Assembly (NCBI GenBank): GCA_021613335.1
Contig: JAJTWR010000231.1
Location: 2,206,501-2,270,500 of the forward strand
Direction of reading: 5' to 3'
DNA length: 64,000 bases
From: Whitmania pigra
Taxonomy: Eukaryota > Annelida > Clitellata > Hirudinida > Haemopidae
A program made the position numbers and the translations under genes. Below the pieces are notes generated by a model. That model worked only from the letters and a program-made list of their open reading frames with translations. It was not told the origin of the DNA and made no database searches. Below, one piece after another: positions 46,001 through 59,300 of this stretch; positions within the stretch are counted from its first letter, which is position 1, and the number at the start of each line of letters is the position of its first letter.

Positions 46001-47674
46001 CATAACACTGAAAAAACTTGTCAGGGAGGGAACAACAGCACATGGCACATCACTTAGCATGTCCAATAACCAATAAAAGTTTTACTATGAAAAAGTCATA
46101 ATTCACAAAACATTCGAGGAACTGTCACAGGGCAACATAGACAAGGATACAATGCACTGTCCAAGTTTGCCAACAGGTGTATCAACTGGAGGTATAACCC
46201 TGTTTCCTGCTTCAGTATAATTTGACTCCTTTAAGGAGTGTGATGTAGTTGTGCCAGTAAAATCAAATAGATGGATCTTATTGTACTCTGACACTACCTT
46301 GCCAGAGGAATCTATAATGACATTGGTGTTGCAGATTCGAGAGGGCTTATCAGCTTGTAAAGACTGTAGGGGAAGAATTCAGTTCCAATTTCATAAATTT
46401 GGAATCTATTTTAATCTTTCAACATAACCAAGTCAGTAATAAAGTTAAGGTAAGTAAACAAATAAATATACCAGGACAACTTTTTGGTGAAAGCTTCCAA
46501 CAGAGACCCACATATTGAACTTTTTTGAAAGTTCTTTATACTTTTCCATTACTTCTCCATTTATAGTCTCTGCCAAGCCTAGAGTACGCTCTGTTGACTC
46601 AGCAATATAATCACAACACTCGGGAAGGAAAACCATCTGATGAAGAAATTATTATCATATTAAGAAATGCTGTTAAATATGATTTAAGAAAATGTTGAAT
46701 GTATTTTATATAATAAATTAATTTTATAACTAATTTAGATGGATCTGGTTTGACTTGTGATGGAACAACCAGGCTAAGAAACATAATTTATAACAAACTG
46801 CAAAGCATTTCAGGGCTTATTATGGATTTTTCTTTCACAAAAAACATGCAAAAGAAAGCCATTAATAAAAGCCATAGAATAATTCTTTCTCATGAATGTT
46901 TGAGGCTTCGAAGTGGAACATGTTATTTTGTTTTATATTTTAAAAGTCATGCTTGATCTTTTGTGAAAATTTGTCTTAAATTGATCGAAAGTTAGGTGAG
47001 AGTTTTCTTTTATAAAATATTATTGAAATCAATAATGAGCAAATATTTCAGTTGTGCAAGTTGGCTCAGAGGGTTCCTCTGATTCCGATGATGAAAGCAA
47101 CAGTCATTACGTGTCATGCTCACAACCCAGCTTCCACCAACCCAAAGCATCCTGATGTTTACACTCACAGAAATTTACAAGCAAACGTATTATTATTATT
47201 ATTATTAATTCAAATTATTAATGAAAACAATTTAATTTGTAATTTGATGTCAAACTAACTATATAATGCCTTTAATCAACTGATAAATGTCAACAAAAGT
47301 GGCTTCTTTCATAAATAGATTTTGAGATTTATAGAAATTCTGACAATTTTCTTGTATAATTACATTATGACTCAATTATAAAAAATTGGCTAAAATTTAT
47401 ATGCAAATGCAAAATCTCAAGACAATCACAAATGTATTAATATCAAGAATAATCACAACATTGCTAATACATTCAGAGTTGTAACATAAGTTTTCAAATT
47501 GTTTGGTTATATCATATATTATGGTTTTTGGATAATAACCTTGACACCTTGTTTGTGGGCTTCCTCAACTAAGGAGCAAACTTGTTTGAAATTTGAATCC
47601 TTATCCGAGGTTGAGGTCATCTGGAGGATGGCAACCAATGACTTTCTTTCCGATGGATTCACTGTTGCAACCAT
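43008..47674 (-). CDS. NitFhit: NitFhit: nitrilase-Fhit fusion protein
   Basis: Two enzymes in one chain: an N-terminal Nit1-type amidase (carbon-nitrogen hydrolase) and a C-terminal Fhit dinucleoside polyphosphate hydrolase. Ten minus-strand exons: 47540-47674, 46472-46636, 46151-46363, 45897-46007, 45567-45668, 44996-45158, 44460-44579, 43632-43807, 43319-43387, 43008-43109; 1,356 nt, 451 aa (fly and worm proteins are close to this). Nitrilase triad: Glu51 in FLPEC, Lys129 in EYNKIHLFD, Cys172 in CYDLRFPE. The Fhit part starts near residue 300 with [13 protein letters not shown], includes [11 protein letters not shown], and carries the histidine triad HLHVHIL at 396-402. The domains are joined inside one exon series with continuous frame, so this is a true fusion and not two neighbouring genes. 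Human NIT1 and FHIT are separate. Confidence 0.97.
47050..47210 (+). mobile_element. tRNA-like SINE with ATT tail
   Basis: Head GTGCAAGTTGGCTCAGAGGG contains a box-A-like TTGGCTCAGAGGG. It is followed by CAACAGTCATTACGTGTC and ACAACCCAGCTTCCAC, as in the copies at 53906-54178, and ends in (ATT)n at 47189-47207. It sits in NitFhit intron 1, antisense to the gene. A box B is not convincing. Confidence 0.65.
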
Positions 47675-50248
47675 GCTTCTTGAAAAGCTGGAATCCATTG
47701 AATGTGAACAAAAAATATAACAACACTGACCTCATATAAAGAAGTTCAGCTCAAACGTTTAAAAAAATTATTAAAAAAAAACAGATCCTGAATTAACCCC
47801 AAGTGAAATTTTTACAAACCATGCTCTGTTATATATAAAATATGAAACATACATTATTTTGACACTTTTTGCAGGCATTTTATGTATATAAAAAAATTAT
47901 TTTGGAATAAAAACAAAAAAACATAACACCAAATTGTAAATAAAACTCGTAATTCTCCAACAAGATGAAAATCATTAAAATTTAGAGCTTTTAAGTTAAA
48001 AAATTGTTATTTAATGCTTTCAAAACTAATTTCTTTACAAAATTAGTGAATGAAGCCCGCTTCTACAGAAACCATCACATAATAAAAAAATCAGCTTCAA
48101 ATGTGTATCGAGTCTACTACAATTAATTAAAATGATCATTTAACATGAAACGTTAGAAACGCCTTACTTTGTCAAAATCTTACCACATGAAATCAACCTA
48201 GACAGTCCTTTTGGACCGATGGTGAAAAACATCTTAGACCTTTAACTTTTGACTTTTGCTAGGGATGGTCTAAAGTTCATACAAAAATATGGGTTTTTAA
48301 ACATTAAATAAGCACCTGTCCATAATTTAAATAATATATTTACTTTAAGACATCATAATTACCACAATCCTTTATGTTACAGATTATTATATTATTCACG
48401 CTTTTAACGTTTCAGAATAAATTAATTAGGGCGCACCTCCGTCATCTGCTACTTCAAAAGCAGTAAAAGAGTTAAGAATTGTAATAGAAATAGATATTCT
48501 GCCTGTCGTTGCTCAGGTTGAATTAGAATATTTATATGAGAATTTGAAATATCAAGAAAGAGTTTGAATCATCCTTTTATTAAGTAAATTAAATTTTATA
48601 TAATCAACTTTGTTAAATTATTAGTTGATTTAAAAATTTAAGATTTAGGATTTTTTATTCTGGGCAAAATTTATTTTACATTTATAGACTCTTGAATTTA
48701 TATATCTAGATTACTATAGTAGTTAATTTCTTGATGTCCCTACCATCTAGTTAAATAATGACAGAGACGCCATTTCAGCCTTTTCCAGATGATTAATGCA
48801 TACCTTCCCAATGCATGTGTACACGAACACTGGCGTAACTAGGGGGGTGGCTGATGTGGGCATCTCCGGGTGACACCATTTTAGAGGGTGACTTCAAATC
48901 ATTATATTTTATAATGATCGCAGATTGATTGAGGGATCAGGAGTTATGAGGAGAGACTGTGTCGTAAATTGACAAATTAAGTAAAATTAGTAGTGGCAAA
49001 TAGAGAAAGGGCGTAGCAAGGGAGGGGGAAGTCGGCGTTATGAGGGGATACGTAAAAAAAAATAAATAGACTAAACAGAGATGAAAAAACTGAAATTTTA
49101 TACCAAAATAAGTTTTTAAGGTTGTGATGTAAGTGCTTAAGCCGTGTCTAAAACAAATCATCCTAACTTTGTGAACACCTTCAGGTTTCTCGCCAGGCAG
49201 AAGTTGGTGCTACGAAGTCACCGGGAAGGGCATCCCGTCATAATAGCCCGGCGACAAAATAGCCCCGTCAAAATAGCACCATCAAAACATAAAACTCATT
49301 TCATTTAATCAAATTTGAAATAAGTTATAGGTTAATGTATCAACTCATATAAATATTTTTTTTATAATGATACATTGACGGGGATGTTTTGACGGGGCTA
49401 TTTTGTCGCTGGGCTATTTTGACGGGTCACCACCGGGAAGACATCGAAGGTCAAAAAAGAATTACCGCAATGAGCCAAACAAAGTTTACAGATTTGGTAG
49501 TCCTTTCCTGGTAGGGGGAATATACCAATTGCCCTAATTTTTAAAGTGTTGTCAACAACTTTGCCGAAAGAAAAGCGCGAAAGATTATAAATTTTCAACC
49601 GACCTTTAAGATGTTAAGATGGTGGTAAGTCGAAAGAATTCTGATCTGGTTCACAATTTTGATTTTGAGTGTCTAAGCTATACACTCAATATAAATGGTT
49701 TCCAGTTGTTTTTGTCACATCTCTATGTATACCATCGCTCTTATATGTTATCAGTTTTCATATTTGAAAAATAATGAAGGTCAAGGACTAAATAGCAGCG
49801 GTCAAAAATTTGATCTTTGATTGTAGTTCAGTGGCACATCCCTATTTAAATCCAACACTGACTAGAAGACGACACGTTAACGTGCTTAATAAAGGCTGTC
49901 ACTCTACAAGCCAACGCCCGCCTGGAAGAACTCTGTTTGAGCTTGAGAATGGAACGAGCCTGATAGAAAACATATTCAAACTTGGTGAAAAATCAAAATT
50001 TAAATATTAAATGAAAGACAAACTTTAATCTTAGTAGGCCGCTAAAAATAAAATTTAAGTTCGGTTAAGTTAATATAGTCAATTATATGTATGCGTTTTA
50101 TATCAATAATGTTTTCAATATATCAACTTTTATAATGAAACAAATAGATTTATAGCGGCTAATTTTTTTCTCGCCATCGCAAAGTTAACGTACTAATTCA
50201 AACTGTGGCTAGGTTCCGAGGCGCCTCTGGAGAGAATTCACGGGCAAC
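47675..50248. other. Divergent intergenic region, NitFhit / POGLUT2/3
   Basis: AT-rich, with promoters expected at both edges. It contains a short foldback element (49229-49431). At 48829-48890 a GC-rich CACTGGCGTAACTAGGGGGG segment resembles a DNA-transposon terminus. No gene recognised. Confidence 0.5.
49229..49431. mobile_element. Foldback transposon, short copy (203 bp)
   Basis: The ends read inward GGCATCCCGTCATAATAGCC and GGTGACCCGTCAAAATAGCC, with two to three repeat units per arm. The AT-rich core differs from that of the copy at 19311 but is shared with that at 62261. Flanked by a perfect 9-bp target duplication ACCGGGAAG (49220-49228 and 49432-49440). Confidence 0.92.
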
Positions 50249-53200
50249 ATGAAGAAATCAGAAATTTGTTCGTGTACAGCGGTAATTTGTTTTCTTACTT
50301 TTCTTTCGCTCGTCAGATGCGGAAAGCCGGTTCCAAAAAACTTCATTGTATGGGGCCCTGGTATGGCAAAAGATGCCGTGTTGCCAGTCAGATACGTCTT
50401 TATTCAACCAGTTGACGAATATGGGCAGAAGTTCGTCTAATTTTTTCTTGGCTGTATTTTTTTATTCTAAGTGGTTTCATAACTTATTAAATTACATGTG
50501 ATCAAATAAGTGCCGAAGTAACGATAACAGTGAATGAAAGTTTAGTAAGGTTTCAACCTACCAATTCATTTTAAGATTTTTGGTCCTTTAATAGTTATAC
50601 TGAATTTTTTACTGATTTTTAAAAAATTTAAATGGCAGTATCACAGAATCCCTTGAGAGTAATTTCTCTGTGAAATTTTCCCATCCCCAAAGCCAATTCA
50701 CTAGGATTTTTCCACAATTTGTTGACGTAAAGGATGGTGAGTGACCCCTTCATTACAAAATTTGTGCAGCCAACCATTTAAATGCACAATTTCTGTATTG
50801 AACTATCATTTCATTAACCTTATGAAGTCTCAGAAGGCATTTAACATCTTCAAAATGACAAAATAAAAGCTTTCTAGATTCTCACTACATAAACTTTAAG
50901 TTGATTTAAGTTCTGACTTGTTAGAAAATGTTAGAAGATGTTATCAGCTTAAATATAGGCATGGGATTACTTTGGCATTCTGTTGAATTATGTTGCCGTT
51001 ATGCCACTTTTTTTTACATTATTCAAGTAGACAACTAACATCAACAATTTTTTTCTTAATAATTTTTTAAAAATATAATTTTAGGTTCCTACATACTCAT
51101 GTTTCGCATGCATCAATCTTATGAAGATCTTAGAATGGATATTATCTATGAGGATCAACATGTTGGAGATTCACCTTATACATTCAAGGGTGATTATTAG
51201 TTTTATTTAGACTTAGACTTTTTATTTTGTCTTAGTTGAAGTCAGGTGACTTACATGATTCTATTGAATTAAAAATTCATTAAAAAATTAAAAAAGTAAT
51301 CAGATTTAAAGAGATTACAATCTCTGAAGTGGTGGATGTGTGCTTTTTAGAAGGGAATCAATGTCGTTAGTTTGGATTTGCATAAAATGGTTTTGTATCT
51401 CTGTTTTGTCTTTCTTATTTTAAGCTTTTTGAGGTTATTGGAACAACCATTGGTATCTGTTTCATTAAAGCTCATTATGGTTTCTAGCTTTCTTCTAATC
51501 TTAATCTCTTTAACTGTTTCTTTTCTTTTTGTTGGACAGTCGGGAATTATGTTGATTAATCATTTAAAATCATATACAATTAGAGCTTTAATTTTCTCAG
51601 AAGGAAAATACTTCCTGATTGTTGGACATACTATAAAGTGAATGATAGAGTGTTTTTTTTTTAAACATAACCTTTAGAAAACAAGCTAAGCTTAAATTAC
51701 AATGTTTTAAAATATGGGTAATGAAAACAGTTTATGAAAAAGGAAATTAAATTTTAGTTTTATTATAAATTGCTTTTTCATAGAATAAGGAATAATAGAT
51801 TTAAGGAATATGGGAGATTTAAATCTGGTATCATGATATTATTTTTGGAGGTTGGATTTAGATAATGGAATGAATTTTTAGAGATAGACACCTAGTTGAA
51901 AAAACTAAATTGTTAGTTAACTTGGTGCCATGAGGCAGCTTTAGTTACCACAACCGATTCCTTGGACAAGCTCTTTGCATAGTCCTCTTCCCAAGCAGGA
52001 AATGTGCATGAAACTTGATATTCAAATGAATAGTTTAGTTGTGAAGCCATCAGCTATGTTGGCTGTAACATCATTAACAAAATTTAAAATAATTTTGGCC
52101 CAAGAATATTTTCTTATGGAACTCTACTGTTATCATCATGGGATAATGATAAGGTAATTAAGGTTTCACATAAGAATCTTCTGATGCTAAAGTCTTCTTG
52201 CAAAATTTCCTTTCATTATCTGTGCTAAAGGTCCATTGAAAGATGGGAAATGTTCTGATGCCATCAATTAGTACCTTTGAAAACATGTGCATGAAGAGAG
52301 TAGTTTGTAGAAATATTGTTGATTGTAGTTGTAGTTTCTAGGAACAAACTGTTTCTGATGAATTTTATGAGTGTTAAAGATAATACATGCAGAATAAGAG
52401 TTTGAGAGAGTGATGTCCAGCAAATCTATATTAAAGTAAGATGATAGATTCTCAGTGATAGTGAACATAACCCTCATTTCCTTATGAAAACTCTGCCATA
52501 TGACTGCAAAACATCTCTTATTCAAATAATAATTATAATTGATATATTGATCACATGCAGAAAGTAATAACCGAGTTTACAATGGTGTTTACCTTATGTT
52601 TTTAATTACTTGATAGCATTCAAAACTGACCTGCATGATAGGAATTGATTTTGAAGAGACATTTCAGTAAAAGATCTCAATTCTTAATGCAGTTGAATGC
52701 TTTTGTTATATAGAAATGTTGTAGTTCATCAGTAGGTAATATTGTTTTTTTTTAATTGCTGATGTGACTTATTGGAACTGAACTTCATAATATCAATGGA
52801 GGATTCTAGATAGTCAAGTTTTATAATCTTATTTCTCTTTATTTTTTAACACATTTCATTGTCAATTTTAAAATTAAAAGTTGGTTTGGTTTTGGATTTA
52901 TTCTACAGAGTTGATAAATTAATAGAATCAAATAATGTTTACAACTCTGGTCAAGACTTGTGTATTAAACTCATACTTTAATGCAGATTAACAATCAATG
53001 AACCTTGATTGACCAACAATTTGTGGATCAACAGCTTAAATGAAACTCTGCAGTGTGGATTAAATTTTATATTATACCTCGTATTAGAGATTTCATCTTT
53101 GTTATTTGTGATAAATGCATTGATTTAGTTGCATTTGGGTGGCTTAAATGCAAGATCAAGCTCACTTTTTTTAGTACAATAATCAAGATTAAATAAAAGT

Positions 53201-55814
53201 TTCCAAAGGCAATGAAGGCACACATATAGATATTTTCTTATTAGCGTGCAACCATAGGAGCAATCCTTTATACATTGGCACTTTCAGGCTGGATGTATCA
53301 TGAAAACTGTTACTGTCCCGTTGAAATTGAGCATTGGCTCAATGCAGTCAATTGTAAAGGAAATTATGAAGAAATGGACAAACAACTTGATAAATTGGGA
53401 AGAATTAATGCTAGTGAAACTTATGAAGAGATCTCGAGATATTTCGGCAACCCAGGAGCATTCAGCGTTGTTCACTATGTCATTAAGGACAACAAGGTTG
53501 GTTAATTCATAAATTTTCTTGGTTAATGTAAAGATTAGTAGACAATTAAACTTTCGATTTATTCATATTTTATTTTAAGGCCATTTAAATGAGGATTTTT
53601 AAGGCTCTGGATTATTATCATCTTCCTTTGTATATCCTATCCCAGCATTGTAATTTCTTCAACAGATTTACAGGAGGACCAGAGGTCAACATGTTCAGTT
53701 TAAGACTTTTACAGACTCCATTCTCTTGTCTCTGTCTAGAAAGGCAGTTTTATACAAATTATCTCAGGACTTTTATTATTATCATAGCTTAATCTAAAGT
53801 GTTTTTTAGCCATGTTGAATGATCACTTCTGATGAACTTAGTCACTTTAACGTTATTTATTACACTAAAATACATACTGTACTTTTATTAGATTTGTCAC
53901 TACTGAAAGATAATAATAATAATATCTCAACCATTTCCATAGCACCATGTGCAAGGGGCGCTTTGTGGCAGTGCAAGCTGGGTTGCGAATACGACACGTA
54001 ACAACTGTTGTTCGCAGGCACATTACCCTCTGAGCTAACCTGCATAGCCTACCATTTATATAGCGCTCCTTCCCAAGCATGCTTGTGGCAGTGCAGGCTT
54101 TCTAACACGACACATTACGACTGTTGCCGTTACCGTCGTATGCAGGCATGTAACCCATTCGGTCAACCTGCATGCCATAAATGTATGAAGTAGCTATTTA
54201 TGGTCTCCAGGCATAAAAATGTCAACAGTTCATTCTTTATAAAGATGTTTCTTCCTGACATGGAGTTTTTCTTCAATCTTGGTGACTACGCTTTGGTTTC
54301 AAAAAGTTACACAAAACCTGTAGCCATGTTTGCCTGGGGTGGGCAAAAGGATTCCTATGAGCTGACATTGCCAACCTATGAAATTATGACAAATACATTG
54401 AACAACTTGTACTCGTAGGTGTTCCTTTATTAATTGATAATATGAATTTCTCTGCATATAATTTTTTGTTGATTGTGCAACACTCTGCACTCTGTTTTAT
54501 GAGAATCTTAAGAACCTGCTTTACCACTTTTGACAAATTTCACAAAAATTTTTTTTGTTAATTTCCTGCAGTTCTTATCTGGACACTTTAGGCATGCATG
54601 GTAGAGGCCCAAAATGGTCAGAGAAGATTGAAAAGGCTTTTTTTCGTGGGAGAGATAGCAGCTTGGCTCGAATGCAGCTTTACTTTTTATCTAAAGATAA
54701 TCCTGACCTGATAGATGCCAATATTACCAGAATGTTTTTCTTTAATTGGCAAAATGTCACAACAACAAAAGATGTTCCTTTTTTTGATTTTTACAATGTA
54801 AGTTGCAATAGTTATTAAATAGTGACTGTAAATAGTTCAGATACCCACATTATTTTACCCAAAGGCTTGAATGTTTAATTCCGAACCTATTCATTGGTAA
54901 GCCTTACGTTGTAAATTTCTTTATTTTTCTCCAGTACAAGTACATCATCAACATGGATGGCACAGTAGCACCTTACAGGACTCCTTATCTGCTTGGGAGT
55001 AGTTCTCTAATGTTGAAGGAGGAATCAGAGAGCTATGAATTTTTCTATAAACTCATGAAGCCAAATTATCATTACATATCCTTTAAGTCAGATCTTTCTG
55101 ATCTTATTCAAAAGATCAAGTGGGCCCAGAATAATGATAAGCAGGTTGCCAATGAAATACATTCATGCCCTTAAGAAGATTAATTTTGTTAAGTTCCTTG
55201 TAATGGTTTATTTTGAATTGACATCATTGGATCATTTTGAACAGGCACAACAAATTGCTCTAAATGCAAAGAGATTTGCTTTTGACAATCTCCTGCCTGA
55301 ACATCTTTACTGTTACCATGCTGTTTATTTCCTGGTAAGTAATGTATGGACATTCTAAGAGCTTTTGTTGCTGAGCTAAAGTTGTGAGGTTGTTTTCAGA
55401 AATATCGAGAGAGACTTGTCTCAGAAGTAATAGTTCTTGAGGACATGGAGCATGTAGAGCAAGCATATGATGAAGGATGTAATTGTTCCAAATTCAACAA
55501 GGTGAGCTTCAACCCAGATGTCATGAGGGGGCTTCATTTTCAGCTTGGGTTGACTCGTGATACCTGCATAGAAGCAGCATTTTTCAACCTAAGTTATGTT
55601 GCAGTCCTATATAAATTATTGGGTTTATTAGTATTATTGAAATTCTATCCTGTCTATGGGAAGGGAGTCAAGGGTGCATGGACATCCAATGTCAAAAATC
55701 CAGTTTTCATGTGGAGGTCACTTACTCATAGCCCCTATATTGTAAGAAAACCCAATTTTTAAATGCCCTTGCTTAAAATTTTGTAAAATTCAATTTCAGA
55801 GGGATGAGCTTTGA
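50249..55814 (+). CDS. POGLUT2/3: Protein O-glucosyltransferase 2/3 (KDEL-motif-containing, KDELC type)
   Basis: ER-resident glucosyltransferase that adds O-glucose to EGF repeats of Notch and fibrillin-like proteins. Eleven exons: 50249-50430, 50639-50736, 51085-51189, 53288-53496, 53666-53746, 54245-54414, 54572-54797, 54935-55144, 55245-55334, 55400-55501, 55800-55814; 1,488 nt, 495 aa (human 502-507). A signal peptide covers about residues 1-24 (CTAVICFLTFLSLVRC). A filamin-type Ig domain follows (GSYILMFRM, YTFKG), then the CAP10 glycosyltransferase domain with MEFFFNLGDYAL, FFRGRDSSLARMQL and INMDGTVAPYRTPYLL. The final exon has only 15 coding bases, RDEL then stop, which supplies the ER-retrieval signal in phase. 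Exon 1 uses a weak donor (GTTCGT). A pair of SINEs lies just before exon 6. The orthologue (2 or 3) is not resolvable. Confidence 0.96.
51190..53287. other. Large intron 3 of POGLUT2/3
   Basis: 2.1 kb of AT-rich sequence. No repeats, gene or transposon recognised. Confidence 0.6.
53906..54178 (-). mobile_element. Two tRNA-like SINEs in tandem
   Basis: On the minus strand, one unit (about 54178-54055) starts ATGCAGGTTGACCGAATGGG and ends near GCGCTATATAAATGG. The next (about 54050-53906) starts TATGCAGGTTAGCTCAGAGG and ends in (ATT)n at 53922-53906. Both share CAGTNGTNACGTGTCG-like and GCACTGCCACAA blocks. Box-A-like sequences are clear, box B is weak. They sit in POGLUT2/3 intron 5, ending about 65 bases before exon 6. 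Confidence 0.65.
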
Positions 55815-56336
55815 TCTCACAAGGACTCTCCCAGACTGTTTATGGGAGCATTAGTGCAATAACCCGTTTGGATTTCTTTTCATTGTTTCACCTTCATTGA
55901 TTTAGCTATGAAGATGTTGCAGAAAGTTATAGCATGTTTGTGGTTACTTCATTTTGTTGCATTTATTGTAAAAACAGCATTTAATCAGAAGGTGCTTTCT
56001 CTCACACAAGCTTCCGCCTCAATCTTTCACGATATCTTAATGCATTATCTTGTTAATTTAGGCTAAGCTCGAATCTTCTCATTTTAGCTTAAGAGGTGGA
56101 TTGGTGTTAGACATTTTGGCCCACTATTTCTCCGAAATAAAATAAGGAATAGCCCTGTTTGTTGGCCATTTTTCCATGCTCTGCTGGCATACATTTTTAA
56201 TTTTGAGTGGAACACATCAATACCAGCTTTGACACGTCACTTGTTTCTAGATTTTCAAAGCCATTTCACAAGAATATTCTGATAGGTATTATAATGTACT
56301 ATAACGTATTTGCCAGGTCAAGAGAATTGGAAATAT
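55815..56336. other. Convergent 3' UTR space, POGLUT2/3 / ALG8
   Basis: No coding sequence or repeats recognised between the two stops. Confidence 0.5.
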
Positions 56337-59300
56337 TTAATGGGATAACATCATCCTCAGATAAATGTATAACATCCCAATAGAGCAGTAGAATGATGTC
56401 AATAGCAGGGGTATAAATGGCAGAGCAGATCCAAATAAGAGGCCATGGAAAAGGCTTGAATAGGACTCCATAAACAATAACCCAATTAAATATGCAGATT
56501 CCAAAGATGTCATTAATGGGATCCTGCTAGAGCTTTCTGAGATCCTGTCAACATTAAGCATTTTACTTTCAAGCAATTAATGAATACCTTAATTAGTTTT
56601 GTATTTTTTGATAAATGGAACATTTCAGTTAGCACTGCTATGAGGTGTCACTTAATTAACTAGAATTAAATGCAGCTTCAGCTAGCAGCGAAAATGCTTA
56701 CTTGTGATGGGTGGCAATGGAATGGAAACATAGGACCACATTCATAAAACACAAAATATACTTCAAAAAAATTTCTGAAAATAAATATAGTGTGAAAACA
56801 AAAAATATTTTTGCATTAAAAATGTTTAATGGAATGGGAATTCAGAATAAATTCTGACCCTGCTTGGTGAATATGAGTGGAAATAGGCTAAAGTTGGCGA
56901 CGCATGTTAGGAACAGATAATTCTTTGAATCACTTTTGGAGTCAAAAGCCAGGAGTCTGGAAGAAAAATGATGCATATTTGATAGAAACCACGACAACTT
57001 TTATATTGTGTTTATTATATTCCCTAAATTATTGGCAAGATAAATTTAGAATGAAAATTTAATATCATGAAAACTTCTGAAGTAGAATTTTTATGAAGAG
57101 TAGCAAACTAGCTTTTGATCTAATTTCAAGTCTTTATGTGAATGCTTCTGTGTATTATTTAATTAATTCATTTATTAAAATGTTTATAAAGAATAAAATG
57201 GTCATGTGAATAAAGTACTGACGTCAGGGGAATTGTTATGACTAGAACTGCTTTTTCATGAACATGCCATCCAAACATGAAAGAAGAATAAGCACATAGC
57301 ACCAGTGCCCTTACAAAGCTATTGGCCCCTTGTTTCTGTCTCCATGATAGTTTTAGAGCAGGCTATGATTAAAAAGAAATATAATTAAAAAATAAAATCC
57401 ACTTACAATGTCAATGAACAAAGGCAAATGCAAATTTCAAGAAGGAATTATTACAAACAAAGACTTTAAGAAGTCACAACAAGAATGCATTGAAATTTCT
57501 ACCAGCATGAATGCAGCGGTGACAAGGAAAGTGTGAACAGGCCTGATAGGAGGAAGATATGCATGCTCAAATTCCTGGACCAAACCCCCTGTCATGGCAG
57601 CTCTTGTTTGTACTGGAGACATGCCCCAAATTTTTGCTAAAAATATTAATAGAATAAAGAACTAACTAGGAAATTCATTTTCAAGCTTTGCATTGCTTTT
57701 TTTATAAATGTATTTATGTCATTTTTCCAGTCCCAATTTTCATCAATTAAACCTTGTTGTGTGAAATAAGACAAGAGACACATGCATAAACTCACCAAGA
57801 ACAACAAGTATTTTATCCAAAACATTATATATTGCCCAGAAATTGGGAGCCCAATAAGCATGACATAGACCACGTTTAAATGGGAAAAGTCTTGACATTA
57901 AATCTGATGTTTGTCCCTTTAGAATAACAAATGGCATTAATTTAATGAAAAAATAACATGAAAGATAACTGAAACTAAATTATAGTAAAAGCAAATCAAG
58001 ACAGAATATTCAAATATTTCAATGGAAAATGTTTGAACATTGATTTGGTAGTTTTTTCTTAATATATGTAAATATGATCAAATTAACTATCATGAATTAA
58101 ACTAGTTAAGAAATATTAGCTATGATTTCAATAGTTTCATACTCTTGATATCATAAAAGAGCAAAAATTAATAACTTTGAGCACAATGAAAAATACGAAT
58201 ATAAAATCACATAAATACAGTTCAAGCTATTAGGTGCTTAACAAGTACAATTAACCCACCATTAAGACAAATGGAATGAATGTAATGGAGAATACACTAA
58301 GTACAACTGTCCCCAAGCCTGCTATTTTTGAAAATATTGTTGCATATGGGTGTCTTTCACCTGTAAATGTTGAGGTAGCACATGATAATATTTTATAGAT
58401 TTACTAGGGAGCTGTGTTAATTTGGATTTCATCCCTTAATTACAAACATTTGGCTGCTCTTGGTTATCACTAATTAATTAACCTTTTTTATTAAATATAG
58501 ACTTTTTCAGAAGGTATATTCCAAACACGGGAGCAATGTATAGGAATATATGCTTCATACATAGAAGCACTGAGAACCAGAAGGATGCTTCAACAAACCT
58601 TTCCTAGAAAATAAAAATAAATTATGCACTTAATCTCTCATTAAAAGTTATGATTCTGTTTAATAAACAATTAAGTGAACATCAATTAAAAAGTCTTAGT
58701 TGACTGCCTTCAAATGTCCATGATAAGGTATTGAAGTAAGAGAGCTTAGAAAAGAGATGGAATAAGTAGAATAGAGTCTCAAACTTTAGCTATCAAACTA
58801 AAGAGTTGTGACCATTTTAAAAAAACAATAGTCCACTGATTACCTGATATATCTTCAAAATGGACAAAAGTAGAATACCAAACAAAATGCCATTATACTG
58901 AAAATGAATGTCTACAGAGTTGATGCTAAGGAACAAATTATTTACGAATTATTAAGTGGATATTATAACACGTATTATCATTATTATTGAGTAAAAGGAT
59001 ACGATCCACAAGGAATAACCCAAAATTACATAGGAAAATGATGGCCAATGAGAGATGGGGTAATCTTAATTTTTGCTTTTTGAACATATTCATGAGACTA
59101 TTATGGAAAATGGAAAAATATTATTCCCATAAATCACAAATTAATCGATTATTGAATGTAAGCTTTACATAAACATATATGTTGCTAATTTGGCTTATAA
59201 ATAATGTAACAAAAGACCTTTTAATCAATAATTAAATGAAAATGTAATGTTTTGCTAATATTATTGTTAATGCAATTAATTGTTAATTGCAAATTCTGTA

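Noticed and set aside
53741..53750. GC donor after POGLUT2/3 exon 5
   Set aside because: A normal GT donor three bases further (after 53746) keeps phase and adds one residue, so a non-canonical site is unnecessary.
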